Shown here in pieces: positions 10,321-22,925 of a stretch of 64,000 bases of DNA. How positions within the stretch are numbered: the stretch's first letter is position 1; every line of letters begins with the position of its first letter. The notes under the pieces are model-generated. The model was not told the DNA's origin. It made no database searches and saw only the letters and a list, made by a program, of their open reading frames with translations. The DNA lies in the NCBI GenBank assembly GCA_026874595.1, contig CM049312.1, positions 51,217,429 to 51,281,428 of the forward strand. The letters run 5' to 3'. Source of the DNA: Sipunculus nudus. Its lineage: Eukaryota > Annelida > Sipuncula > Golfingiida > Sipunculidae. The position numbers and the translations under genes were made by a program.

Positions 10321-12540
10321 TCTACTTGGCTGGTTGCTTTCTCATGTTGTCTGACGTGTGGTTGGTTTGCAGCACCTCCTGAATTATGAAGCCCTGTTAA
10401 TCACACTGACACTTCACATTAAAACAAAAGTGAAAAAAAAACCTGATATTGCTGGTATATTATGATTTGGGATTAGTTCTGTGGAATGTAATCATGTGCA
10501 TGGCCCAGGGGGACGTTGGAGCCAGAAACGAAGTCACTAGATGTGGGTGTCAGTGATACAGACAAGTTCTTTGTATCCCTAGGCAACTTACAAGAAGAGT
10601 CCATTCATGATACCATGTGGCAGTACTCAGATTGGTTTGTGAACCTTATTGCCCTCTGTAAATCATAGAGATATGAATAGATATATAGGAAGCGATAACC
10701 AAATTAACCTGCTACATGGTTATTGATGTGAATACATGTTTGCTTCAAAATTGGGTCCTGAACCAATTTTAACAAAATTTAAGAAAATAAGTTATAACAT
10801 GAAATAAAAAGAATAGATAAACAAGCAGAGATTTAATCTGGAGATTTATTTCATATGCGACTGCTGACAGCTTGCTGGTACAGTGGTAGCTTGAATACTT
10901 TTGTTTTATTTGTTTATTAATATATGTGCATGATTCCTGTATCTAGACAGAGGCAGTCTCATGTACACGACTGCTGTTCACAATCATTCACCTTCTGGTT
11001 CTTCATACTTTATGAATCTTTTGAAATATTGATTACTTGAAGAAGATCCTCTGAAGGCTGCAGGAAGCCACGGAGATCTGACACAGCTCCTTAGATACAG
11101 ACAAGTAAAGAACACAGAGGTCAAGCAAAATATGGATTGATTGTTAAGGAGGTGATTTGGACTATTTTTTATTGTAAGCTGTAAAAATTAATGATATTCA
11201 GCTGAGAAGGCCATAATGAGGGGATTTGTGGTGAAAGGACCTTCAGGTGATCAACTGCTTTATTAGTGGTAGTGTATCTGCTTACCATCAGCAGCCTGCC
11301 AACAGCTGTTTGAGGTTCAGTCAGTCAGGCTGCCAGATGAGCTGCAGAGAGCCAGCCAGAGATAGTTCAACTGCTTGCAGCACCAACAAACAGTTAAAGG
11401 ATCTCTTCATGGGGAATATACTACCATTTCTGTTCAAGCATTGCAGATGCTGTTTAGCACAGCATGCTGCTTATTTTCACTAACTGTTTAGAACTAAGTA
11501 ACGGCTCCTAGCCAGTGTGCTACATGCTTTTAAGGGCTGTTGACATTAAAAGGCAGAACAGCTTTGTATAATGTTTACTTACAAGCAGGATGGAGCTGGT
11601 GCATCAGCATGAAAAAGTTGTTGTGTAATGGTTTTATCCCAAGGTGTTGTTTATTTAGGTGATTATATCTCTCAGCACAACTACTTCTGAATGTGGAACT
11701 AACTGCCAGGTTTTCAACTCCACATGGGTAAGATAATTATTTTCATCTGTTCAGTTATGTACATCCTATGAAAAGTATGCATTTTGATTCTGTATTGCTG
11801 TTTTGCATTTTGAGCTTGTGCAGGCTCAAAACTGTATGAAACCACCTCCTGAGCTTGATCCAAATCACTTTGGCCAAAACGGTTTCAAAACGGTTTGCGT
11901 TTGCCGTGTGAGAGGGGTATAGGACTATCTATTGGTGTGGTCATGTGTCAGGTTGACTACAGGTTTATCTACTGGTATTGTGTTAAGATTTTTTATAGAT
12001 TCAACTCACAGTTTTTTTATTTCCTGCCCCAGAGTTGGAAATCCAGAGGCAACAGTTTCAACAAACCATTGCTTCACACAGAACTGTTTCCTATTGATTT
12101 TGAGGAGCCAACAGCTTTGGAGGTTGTGGTGGGCATGTAAACGTGTCTGTCAGTAACTAGAATGTGACCAGAAACCAGGGAACATGTACTGGCACTGCGG
12201 AAGGCCACAGCCCCAGCATCAACCAGCCCCAGCATCTTGCCATGGCTGACCTGTGTGGAGAATGTGAGCTTCCATGAGCTAATCATCACTCTCCCAGCCA
12301 AGTGTGTCAATATTTGGCCGGGACAGCAGCAAATAGCTGCTGATACAGCCACTAACCCTTACACAGATTGTTTGTCCAATTGATTTGGTGTCCATCTTAC
12401 CATGGGGAGCTCTCAGGCTAATAAATTTACCTGAGGATCCCTGGAGGTTGGACCAGACCTTGTGTCTGACCTTCTGTGGAAAGTTGATTGTCTCCAAGAG
12501 TAGCTTATATTTGACATTTGGCTTTTTAAACGACTGTCTC
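10321..12540. other. No gene recognised
   Basis: This DNA has no transposon match. Short frames at 11247-11483 and 11895-12156 (plus) and 12074-12608 (minus) lack splice sites of quality or protein-like patterns and overlap in opposite frames. I consider it intronic or intergenic. Confidence 0.5.
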
Positions 12541-12544
12541 AGGC

Positions 12545-12925
12545 TGGGCTGTATTATGGTATACCTAGGTCCCTCTGTCCATGCGTCAACTTTTATTAGT
12601 GTCACCACAATAACTTACAAGGACTGATGGATTTTCACATAATTCACCAGAGCTGCTAACCAGTAGAATATCTTGCCCAAGTTTGTTAACAGGAAAATTC
12701 CAGGCATATTTAATGAGGTCAGAGATCGCTATGCTACTTTGTGGTGTTGCTGTCATAACTTACCAGGAATATGATGGATTTTATGAAACTAATAAACATT
12801 TACTTAAAGTCTTTCTCACCTGAATTAACTTCTCAGCAAAAGCCATGCATATTCAATTAAGTCAGAGGATATATTATGCACCCTTACAATGTTCTTGTTC
12901 TTAAGTGGTCAGCACATCTTAACTG
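12545..12925 (+). mobile_element. Fragment of hairpin-type element (TATTATGGTATACC family)
   Basis: It starts GTATTATGGTATACCTAGGT followed by CCCTCTGTCC, like the element start at 63626. The body shares ACTTAC...GATGGATTTTCA, AATATCTTGCCC and GCATATTTAATGAGGTCAGA modules with 39866-40330 and 46490-46960. The 3' limit is unclear. Confidence 0.5.
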
Positions 12926-13066
12926 GTGTCCTTCTGGAACAGAACCCACTAAGTGGTTTCATTGTTAACTTTTGTTGCGGTTCTCTTCAGGTGAAGAATT
13001 TATTTTTGTTGATGGATAATCTTTACTGCTGTACTAGATTTATTTTCTATTTACCTGTTTGATATC

Positions 13067-13151
13067 ACTTGTATACAGTATACTGATAAGTACATCATTG
13101 TACACAGTTTACTGATACGTACATCATAATATACAGTATACTGATATGTAC
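13067..13151 (+). repeat. 29-bp minisatellite, interrupted
   Basis: Units start GTACATCATTGTACACAGTT at 13090 and a related 29-bp unit follows at 13119. A third unit begins just before 13152, is broken by the foldback insertion and resumes at 14238-14268. Confidence 0.85.
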
Positions 13152-14237
13152 GTCGAGGCCCAGATTAGAATCTGGCCCAATTAAAACTGGGCCAGCCCAG
13201 CTCAAAATTTTGATTTGGACCTGCCCAGATCAAAATTCTAATCTAGGCCAGACCAGTTTTAAACTGGGCCAGCCCAGATTAAAATTTTGATCTGGGCTGG
13301 TCCAGATTAAAATCCTGTGGTGAAGACTTCAGGATTTAAATCTGGTCTGGACTGATTTTAAACTGGACTGGCCCAGATTAGAATTTTGATCGGGGCTGGT
13401 TAAGTTTGTTATCCTGTGGTGGACTGATTTTAAACTGGGCTGGCCCAGATCAAAATTTTAATCTGGGCTAGTCAAGATTACAATCCTGTGGTGGACTGAT
13501 TTTAAACCTAACCAGATCAGAATCCTAATCTAATCTTAGGCTAGCTTGATTTTTATCATCTTAAATCAGATAATACAGTAAACATTTATTCCAGATACAC
13601 CATTTTGAAGGGCACAAAACACATAAATGATAAATAACATAACAAATAAAATTGTGAATTTACAGGTCTTGGATCACAAGCTTAACATTGAGTAACATAT
13701 ATATTGATTATTATTGATTAAAATTTGTTTTAGTTTGTTGAATTAATGCCCATGTTCTGCAAGCTATATTTGTAGTTTTAAGCTGTAAAATACCAATGTT
13801 CAACATGATTATCTTATAATTATATATAAGACATTTTACATAAGAGGTGAAATTACAAAATAAATATGACAGGATCAAACAAATGATATTTTCAAGGAAT
13901 ATGAAATAAATTCATTAAATATTAATTATTATTGACTTACAGTCTTACAATAGTTTACAAATTCTTTGACTTGATGAAAGGCCAGCTAGTTAAATATAGT
14001 GTAATTGAAGCCAGCCTAGGAGTAGATTAGGATTCAGTTCTTGGCTGGTCCAGTTAAAAATCAGTCCACCACAGGATTGTTAACTTGACCGGCCCAGATC
14101 AAAATTCTAATCTGGGCTGGCCCAGTTTAAAACTGGTCTGGCCCAGATTAGAATTTTGATCTGGGCCGGTCCAAATCAAAATTCGATCTGGGCTGGCCCA
14201 GTTTTAAATTGGGCCAGATTCTAATCTGGGCCTCGAC
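13152..14237. mobile_element. Second foldback-like element, 6-bp target duplication
   Basis: Both ends read GTCGAGGCCCAGATTAGAAT on opposite strands. ATGTAC flanks the element at 13146-13151 and 14238-14243. The arms (about 13152-13550 and 14000-14237) are made of alternating CCAGATTAGAATTTTGATCT and CTGGCCCAGTTTTAAACTGG modules, with ATCCTGTGGTGGACTGAT spacers. The left arm has extra modules. The 450-bp core is AT-rich without an open frame. Removing the element and one ATGTAC restores a regular 29-bp minisatellite unit, which confirms an insertion event. The superfamily is unknown. Confidence 0.85.
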
Positions 14238-14268
14238 ATGTACATCAGTGTATAAAGTTTGCTGATAC
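14238..14268 (+). repeat. 29-bp minisatellite, continuation
   Basis: The unit GTACATCAGTGTATAAAGTT plus TGCTGATAC completes the array cut at 13151. Confidence 0.8.
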
Positions 14269-14279
14269 GTATGATACGC

Positions 14280-16190
14280 CCCAAATGTGAAATTTTCTGT
14301 TTCATGAAATGGGCAGGAATTTAGCACATTTCATGAAATCAGCAACTGGTTTGTTAAAGTGTTAAGCTAATAAAACTGAAAGTTGAAAGGAATTGGTGAA
14401 AAGGGTAGCTTTTATTAAAGTTTTCATACTAGTGTCCTGTATTGTTTACATCAGCCCAACCCAGTCCAGTGGTCTGCAGTGAGAGATGCAGCTCACCTAG
14501 GTGATGTAATGGATTTACTCAAGGCATCTCCCTTGACTTAGCTTAGCTGGGGGTGGGGGAGGGGACACAGGGGTCACTGGTGTACAGTTACTCTCAGATC
14601 ACCCCCCCCCCCCCCCCCCCCCAACAACCAAACAAATGTAGTCTAAAATGTTATTGTTCGAAATGAATTTCCAATTGTAAAGCTGTTTCCACTCCAATAT
14701 ACAAAACATCTCTTGAGTAATCCATAATGCCATGTTGTGGTAATGTAACATTTTTAAAGAAAATAATTGCCTGTAAAATATTTGAACAAAATAAAATATA
14801 ATAAAATCCATCAGGAAGCATAATTTGATAATATATGAGCCAAATTATGGATAAATAAAGGTGCAATTTAAAATTGTACATAATGAATCAAGTTATATTT
14901 TTAGATATATATTTTTTTGCAAATTTATAAAATATATTTTTGTGGTTAAAAAAAATAAATACATATGTATGCACAATTTATTGTTATCTGGCAAAATTAG
15001 GGATAAATGGTGATGCAATTTAGAATTGTGAATCAACTTATACATTCAGATCCATATGTTATATTGCAAATGTATAAAATTTATAAACTTTAAAAAAAAT
15101 TGATGTAAAAAAATGAGGATCTAATGCAAACATTCATTCATTATATTTTCACAGCCGGTACATGTTAGGAGATTATCTGTTAAAATCTTAAATATGAAAA
15201 TAAAAGCTCAAAATTTAGGCCAGTTTTTGAAGTCTTAATAGTGTGCTTATTTTATCATTTGCTTTGTCAGGCTCCAGGTTACCCACTTGGTGACCAAAGC
15301 CCTGTTTGGGTAATGTTATTTCTGGAAATCTGAGTCAAATTATTTGTGAATAAGGGTACAATTTAAAATTTTGAAGTCAGATTCAATTTCTATTCAGATA
15401 AAGTTGTGTTTTAAAATATAAATATAAACTTAAAAATGGATGCATCTGTATGCATAATGTGAGATTACTGACAGAATTTGGGATAAATGATGATGCAGTT
15501 TAGCATTGTGAATCAACTTATATATTCAGATGTCTATGTTATATTGTATATGTATAAAATATATAATGAACATGAAAAAAATGATGTAATAAAAATTGTG
15601 GATCTAATGCAGATATTTTGCAATACATAATACCAATAATATCCACATATAGTTCCTATATACATTCCAGGAATGAGCTCAGTTATTGCAATATATAAAA
15701 GTTACATGTGGGTTGATACATCTAGCTAACTGATTCTGCATCATTTTTACAGCAAGTTCTTATGTATATTTTTTATAATCACTATTATTGGACCCAGGAC
15801 AGTATTATGTAATTCATAATGTAAATCTAGAGACTTATCCAAGTATATTTCTTTATTTATTCAAAAATCCATTGTATACCCAAAATTAGATCTGAATCTT
15901 GTAATTTTCAAGTTATTAGCATTAATATAAAATCAGTACCTCCATTTTTGCCCAAATTTGACAAAGGCATATGTCACTCAGTTATTAAATCCAATCATAT
16001 CCAATCATTCAAATTTTTCAGATATTTATTGTTTTGCAAATTTAATTAATATATTTTATTAAAATAAATATTTACATCTGCATTGAAATGTGATATTAAA
16101 ATGACCAAATTAGCTAAAATTGTTGATGCATTTTATAATTGTCATTCAACTCAAATATGCAATAATATAAGTTATACTATATATATGTCA
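14280..16190. repeat. AT-rich internal fragment of TAGCTCAG-type elements
   Basis: Segments recur inside the hairpin elements at 19421-23569, 33493-37557 and 38947-40701. Examples are a GTAGCTTTTATTAAAGTTTT motif near 14405, a CCCAAAATTAGATCTGAATC motif near 15880 and a TAGTTCCTATATACATTCCA motif near 15650. An internal direct duplication is also visible: sequence around 15003 (GATAAATGGTGATGCAATTT) recurs near 15483. No element ends are visible, so this is a truncated copy. Confidence 0.55.
14602..14622 (+). repeat. (C)21 homopolymer
   Basis: An uninterrupted run of 21 cytosines, followed by AACAACC. Its length in an assembly should be treated as approximate. Confidence 0.9.
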
Positions 16191-16300
16191 CAGTGTAGAT
16201 GGGAATCCAGTTGAGTTCAGAACTCAACAAGTTGAGATGGGAATTCTCAACTGGATAACTTCCAGTAGTCACTGTTATTCCCATCTCAACTAGTTGTCAT
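16191..16300 (+). mobile_element. Palindromic MITE-like element end
   Basis: It begins TGTCACAGTGTAGATGGGAA and holds several GTTGAGATGGGAATTC / CCCATCTCAAC palindromic modules. The same terminus occurs inverted at 27349-27483 and 33408-33480. DNA just outside (16300-16470) carries related GAACYRGTT-like motifs, also seen beside the 27.4-kb copy. Confidence 0.7.
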
Positions 16301-16439
16301 TGGAAAATTCAGATGTACACTGGTTCACATTGAGATATCCAGAAGTCACCCAGTTCACTTTTGGGTATCCTGAACTACAATAGTTTACTTAAGAATATAT
16401 GAATATTTTAGTTTAGATGTTACTAAGTGAAATAGTTTA

Positions 16440-17640
16440 TTTTGGAATATCCTAAAATGAGAGTGAACTGGCAATGCACAAATGCTCATAAATGTGCAAA
16501 AATATTATTTGCAGACAGGTAATGTTCTCTCCAACATCTCACAGCATTTCCCATCAAACAAGAATAAGTCAGATATTTACTTTTTAAACTGGAGAAGCCA
16601 GTTTCCTGTTTCTAGTTGTACTAAAGAAGCTGTTAGTGACACAGCAGCAAGTCATCAAATGGCGAGTCATTTGTGGTAAAATATTTTAGAACAAACAGAT
16701 GATACACAATTCGTAGTAAATTTGAAAGCATGAGAGCTCTGGATTTTTTGTTTTGTGGTATTGAATAAGATAAAACCAACCTGATCTGTCACAAATTTGA
16801 ACCATCTGTAATTATGAATGCTGTGGATATTATGCAGTTCCCTGCTGGGCAGGGCAGGCGTGTGTAAATGCCAGGCTGGTGTGGCAGGATGTTGTGTTTA
16901 GCATGGTTTTGTGTACTTTGCCTTTGGAGACTTATATTAGTGTCCTTTTAATTATTCACACCTACATAGACACTGGTGATGACAAATTGAATATAAAAGA
17001 TCACAAGTAGCCAAGTATGTGTATGTATAAGCTGTTTAAAGAGTTTATTCAAAGAGGTCTGCTTGACAGAAGTGCTTTGTAGCCTACCCTGGGGGTTGTT
17101 ATGGACGTGCTTGCCAATAAATGCCATTAATGCTACGCCTGACAAAGTGTTTATTTAATCACCAGTTAAGGTGTCTTTGATGTCTTGTTTTGTGTGTGTT
17201 ATTTGGACCTGTAGAGGTTCTTTTCATTTCCTTATGCAGTTGAAGTTCAAACTTGTCAGTTAAAATATTTGACCTTTTGTTCTTATTACCAGATCAATTG
17301 ACTCATTCAAACTGTTGTCCCCTCTGTGGAAGAAGGATTGTGAGATTGGTAAATGATGCTTATATTTTTATGATAAGACTCTGTTGGTTTTTGTATATTT
17401 AAATGTTCAGTCCCTGAATCATAAGCTGACATTTGTAGAAAACTTCCATGTTAACACTTTACCAAAAGCTCATGAGTACTGAATAAAAAAGCTTACTGCA
17501 TATATTGGCTTTAAATAAAGACTAACAGCAAGGGATTTTAGATGGACCTGGTCAAGGTTTATTGATCGTTTGATCTATCATAATTTGATTTATCATTGGG
17601 ATGTACTTCTGGTATATTTGTCTATAATTTACAGGGTTTC
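16440..17640. other. No gene recognised
   Basis: AT-rich sequence without recognisable repeats. Short frames (16482-16679 plus, 16948-17145 minus) have no protein-like character. Confidence 0.45.
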
Positions 17641-17773
17641 ACTTCAGCAGGGCCTTTTCCTCTTAGCTTATCACATGCTAATATTTATGAAAAACCCAAA
17701 AGAAATAAGTATATTTTGCATTTGCTAAAACTTTCCAAAATTTAGCTGAGCGACATGAGCCATTGGTCCCTTG
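17640..17773 (+). mobile_element. 3' end of TAGCTCAG-type hairpin element
   Basis: About 130 bp matches 40560-40701 nearly throughout (CTTAGCTTATCACATGCTAA, then AAGTATATTTTGCATT). It ends TTAGCTGAGCGACATGAGCC followed by ATTGGTCCCTTG-TT, the family 3' terminus. No 5' end was found, so the copy is truncated. Confidence 0.7.
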
Positions 17774-18715
17774 TTGCATGTCACAAAGGTCATAACAGGA
17801 ATTTAACGCAATAGTCACAATCACCAAACTTGCAGCATTGACGCACCTCATGAAGGGCTAGGTCAAGTTCAGATATGGATAACCTTTATGCAGTTTTCAA
17901 GGTCACAGGTATATTCTTGGTGGGTGACATTGACCCATCTCAATTTTAAATATCTATTAACAACTTTTTTTTCCATCAATTCCCACAACAGGCGGGGGAC
18001 ATACTAAGTCTGTTCCAGAGAACAACTTTTCCCTTGTTACAGTATTATTTTACACATGGCTGGTCTTTAATAATATCTCAGAAATGTGCATAAATATATT
18101 GCTTAATTGTTGCTCTTAAATTGCTATACATTAAGTTAAATGAAAAAGAATGATTTTTCATATATTTGATTTCTATGACAAAAAACTCCACAGTTGGTTG
18201 AAAATTGATAAAAAATAAAGATGTCAGAGTAAGTACAGTGTTTGTTAAGTTCAGATAACAGTAAATAACTTGCAACTTTCAAATTTAATGAATTATTTAG
18301 ACAAAATGAATGCATGTCCATACTTCTTGTTCTGCTGAAAAATGAACAGCCATTGCAAGTTATTGTCACATCAAGTCAGCTATCCTAACCACTTGGCATG
18401 ACACATGCCTTCAAGAGACCCAGTTAGCGTCGGACATTTAATAAATTAATGTAAAGAAAATAATTTTTATGAGATGGTTGCTGTAAACCACACAGAATAC
18501 ACCAAAGGTGCGGTAATATTCAACTGCTTGTTAATGATACCAGTTCCAATATTGATGCTATTTATTTTATTATGTTACTGTAGACTTAATAATGATTTAA
18601 CTATGTACTTCATCAGACATATTTATTAAGGGCTGTACGATTATAAGACCCCAAACTTGCAAGTAATGTCTCAGTCTATACATAATGGTTACCATAAATG
18701 TCAAATTAGTTAATT
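17774..18715. other. No gene recognised
   Basis: AT-rich DNA. Part near 17800-18010 has the 'CACCAAACTTG' style of decayed element bodies. The minus-strand frames at 18078-18369 are low-complexity and not convincing. Confidence 0.4.
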
Positions 18716-18719
18716 ATGC

Positions 18720-19094
18720 AGAGCTTATAATTAACAATAATCATTGAAAACATCATTCATATGTCCTTTACATACACCATGTATTAAGAAATACCATCAC
18801 ATCACAATTTCAATCTCGTCTTGGCAGATTTTAAACATGCCTGGATGATACCAGGCAGATTTTAAACATGCCTGGATGATACCAGGCAGATTTTAAACTT
18901 GACTTGGGGAGATTAAAATCCTTGCCTGCTCTATGATGGATTATAATCTCATGTAGGTAAGATTTGCGATTGCAATCTCTTCCAGGTGAGTTTAAAATTG
19001 GATTAGGCAAGATCACAATCTCGCCTGGAAGATATCACAGTTGCAGTCTGACTAGGCTAATTCAAAAACGACTGGATTTCAATCTCGTCTGTGA
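18720..19094 (-). mobile_element. Single diverged arm of foldback family 1
   Basis: The block repeats GCAGATTTTAAACATGCCTG / GATGATACCAG modules, then a copy of the TGCTCTATGATGGAT spacer, and ends TTTCAATCTCGTCTGTGACA, matching the right arm at 5680-6155 in order. No left arm is present. A TATA sequence follows the terminus where the 6155 copy has TATG. Confidence 0.8.
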
Positions 19095-19479
19095 CATATA
19101 CATGATGATTTTACATGGTTTATTCCTTGACGTAGGAGGGAGGACTACTTCTTGGCTCGCATCTGTCTGTCCAGCCTATTTCTTTTATATCACCATAACC
19201 TGCAGATGGCAACAAGTCTGTTGAACTACTTTTGCCACTGAAAATGATCTTTTCCACTTTTCCTAAAATAAGTCAGTAAATAAGGTCACTAAAAAACTTT
19301 CATATCATATTGTATAAGGATTCCTTTATGCTAGGGAAATAAAATTATTTTCTCCCACCCATGTTGTTTTCAGTGCCATCAGTTGATGTCCTTAGAACTT
19401 CTTGTGAATGCTATCATTTTTAGCTCAGCTGACTATAAGTCATCTGAGCTATAGTCGTGGTCCTTTGTCTGTGGGCTGT

Positions 19480-19507
19480 CCCTCCGTCCGTCCGTCCGTC
19501 CGTCCGT
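19480..19507 (+). repeat. (CCGT)n run
   Basis: About six CCGT units, at the same position in most members of the family. Confidence 0.9.
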
Positions 19508-21889
19508 TAAACTGGCACGTTTTGAAACTGTTGGACCTACGAATCAGAAATTCAGCATACAGTTCGATGTCCCCAAAATCTCCTACCATACCGAAAATTG
19601 GGTCATTAGGACTTCGTTCCTTTGAGATATTAAGGAAAAACCTCCATTTTCCATAAAAAAAACCATTGTTACACTAGGAGACTGCCTAATATCAAAACCA
19701 CTGATCTGATTTTGATCATAGTGAATATGCATATTCTTCCATACATTTTCTATGCACATACCAAATATTAGGTCAGTATTGCGTAATATGTTGGAGTTAT
19801 GGGTGGGAACATAATGCACCTCATAAAAAATCAGGAAATATATTAACTCACTTAACATAAGAACGGCTGAAGCTAGAGACTACTTTTCAGGGATATAACT
19901 CCATTTAATCAAGATTCAATTGTATACCGAAAATTAGATCTGAATTTTTCAAATTTAATAAGTTATTTGCATGAATATGAAATCAGTACCTAAAATTTTG
20001 CCCAAATTTGGGCATGGCACATTTTTTCCCTGTAACTACTGTTTGTTTAATTTTCATATCATGCACACGTAAGGATTTCAGCTTCTAAATTCTGAAATTT
20101 GAAAGGAATTGACCAAAAACTGTAGCTTTTATTACATTTTTTATGAGACCATGTCACACCTAGGCTGTACTGAAGCCCCTCTATATGTCCCCATATTGAC
20201 CTTTCATGCTTGAAGCGAGGCATATACTGCAGCCAGCCAGCTCTTGGGTGGCCTCAGCTGGATGTAGCTATTCAACCCCAAACCCCCCCCCCCTCTTGTA
20301 ATTGTTTGGCCAAAAACATAACAATAAAAAATAATTAAAAAAAATTTTTGGTTTACAATAACAACTTTAAGAAAAATAAATGGAAAAGTAATTTTATGGT
20401 TAATGAGTAACAGGGACTTTGTAATTACTGATGTTTTATGGATCTTTCATGGATTGCTGAAAATATATTTCAAATGAAACCATGCAGTCACCATTGGGTA
20501 TTTTTTAATTTCAATCATAAAAATGAAAAATAAATAATTAAAAAAAATTATTGTTTACTATAAGGGATTATGTTAAACAAGTTAATGATAGACAAGGATG
20601 CATTTGATCATATTAAATATTCTAAATTTCCAGGTCATTTCCAGGTGTTTAATTTGTAGGGTTTTTTTAATTACAAAATTTAAAAAAAATGAAATATGTC
20701 AAAAATTTGAAAAAATTACTCAGACAAGTGCTCATTAAAGATGTCAATATGTTTGAATGATAACATTCAGACTCATGGCTGTATCAGCTGTTACATGATA
20801 CTGGGTAAATAATCAAAATTTATATTTCTGATAACTTTATTTCAGTTAATAAAATTAAACATTCCCAATTCCAGTTTGCTCCTTGTATAATATATTGGTT
20901 TGTTTTGATCCTTGGGTTACTTTTAACACATGTATTAGTTTCGTAGTAGAGATTTTCTTTTTTTCTGATACAAATTTAAAAGTCAAAATTTTTAAAATGT
21001 GATAAAAAAAATCAGGTCTTTAAGACAAGTTCTTATTATGATGTCTATAATGTTAATAATTGTCATAAGTGTCTTGACAGTGATGTGAAAGTATTCAAAA
21101 GTGAATATAATATTTCTTTAAAACTTAAAGCCATAAAACCAGGTAGTTACAATCATTATTTAAATTTGTGATATTTGTATATTCTGGATTATCAACAGTT
21201 TCGTTCGACTTTAACTAAATAAATATGAGACCTTGTATTCAAATATGATTAAAACAAATTCAATAGTTCATTAATGAAAATTAATACAAATACTAATACA
21301 GGTAAAAAGAAAGAATTTGAGTGCAAATACTTTCAGAGTATATTCATTAATATGCATTCATGAATATATTTTATAATTTATTTTAATCATTTATTTCAAC
21401 TATATTATTAAAAGAAATCTTTTCAAATGTTACTGTTAATATTTTTCAATTAAAATTATATTTTGCCCAATAATTCCAATTAATTTTTAATGAATAGTTT
21501 AACTCTCATATCATTTGTGCTACTGGCACTTTTGGCTATGGGCAACTTGAAATTATTGAATAACAGTTAACTCATTTGGAAAAAGCATGCATGATAATTA
21601 ACATGACGTACAGTTGACAATTATTTCCTGTTACTAGTGTTTGTGCTGTGGATTTAATTTTCACAGCATGTACACATAAGCATTTCCTCTGTTAAAATCT
21701 GAAATTTGAAACCAATTGATCAAAAACTTTAGATGTCATTCAAGTTTCTAGCACCATGCCTTGATTGTTATCATCAAGTCAGTGAAATGTGTGCTTGGGC
21801 AGTATTACATAACCAGTTCAACTTCTGACCTAGCCACTGCCTCTGTGAATGTCTGGGTCAGGCTGGGTCAGGCAGTAATTACCAGAGAG

Positions 21890-21968
21890 CCTCTCTCTCT
21901 CTCTTATCTCACTCTCTCTCTCTCCATGACAGTCTAGCTCATTCTCTCTTGCTCTCTCTCTTTCTCTC

Positions 21969-21999
<31 letters not shown>

Positions 22000-22013
22000 C
22001 CAAATCTCTCTCA
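21890..22013 (+). repeat. (CT)n-rich microsatellite
   Basis: Long CT/TTTC polypyrimidine tract with interruptions. It produces the Arg/Glu-rich minus-strand frame at 21830-22045, which is not a gene. Confidence 0.9.
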
Positions 22014-22125
22014 CCCCTAAGCCTCCCATTCTCCCTGCACCCCATTCTGTTGACAGGTACTATAAACCAGATTAATTAGCTATGAATGTTGAAGCAATTT
22101 AGAAATGTGAATCAGCTGAAATATT

Positions 22126-22128
<3 letters not shown>

Positions 22129-22176
<48 letters not shown>
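22129..22176. repeat. (AT)n microsatellite
   Basis: An almost pure dinucleotide run of about 23 AT units. Confidence 0.95.
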
Positions 22177-22178
<2 letters not shown>

Positions 22179-22891
22179 CTGTAAATGTGTAGTTACATTT
22201 TTAAACCTGGAAAAAATGATGTATTGAAAAAAAGGAATAAAGGCAAATATTGTTAATTTTTCCTGGCTCAGTAGAATGGGAATAAAAATGATTTGCTTTG
22301 TTTCTCCACCTTTCTGCCTGCTTAAATATTTAATAATTAATAAACATGAATAAAAATGAATAAACATTTTTCTCTGTAAGCACTTGAATTCAATTTAATA
22401 TCCTGTATGAATATGCAAGGGTGCTGTAACTCCCATCATCCCCTTCCCCTACCCCATAGAGTCCTTGCTCTTTGGCACTGTGAACAATAGTTCTATTGCT
22501 TTTCCATAAAATTTAATAATTAAAGATAATATATCCAGAAAGACTGAGGCATTTTAACTCCCATCATAACCCCCTCCCCCGTCAATCCTTCCATCTGTTA
22601 AGTGGGGACTTTATGGCTACTGTATACATATGATTAAATAAAAAATAGGTTTATTAAAATAATTGGATCTCATTATAAAAATCTGTAAACTGTTGAACTG
22701 TCAACAGCTTATCAAAAAAGTAACCGATGGAAACATGGTCAGATCTCAAATATTATTTGCAACAATTTCTTCAATCATATCAACCGACCATGGCCAAGAT
22801 TACCTTTTCAGATCTTTATCTGATTTTCATAATATTTTAGATTTTAACCTTCTAGGTGTTTAAGTACTGTTGAATGCTCCATCCCCTCTCT

Positions 22892-22925
22892 CTTTCTGTC
22901 TGTCTCTCTCTCTCTCTCTCTCTCC
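22892..22925 (+). repeat. (CT)n microsatellite
   Basis: A CTCT tract with a GTCTGT interruption, inside the 19421-23569 element. Confidence 0.9.

Noticed and set aside
21830-22045. Arg/Glu-rich 71-residue minus-strand frame
   Set aside because: It is the translation of a CT microsatellite.
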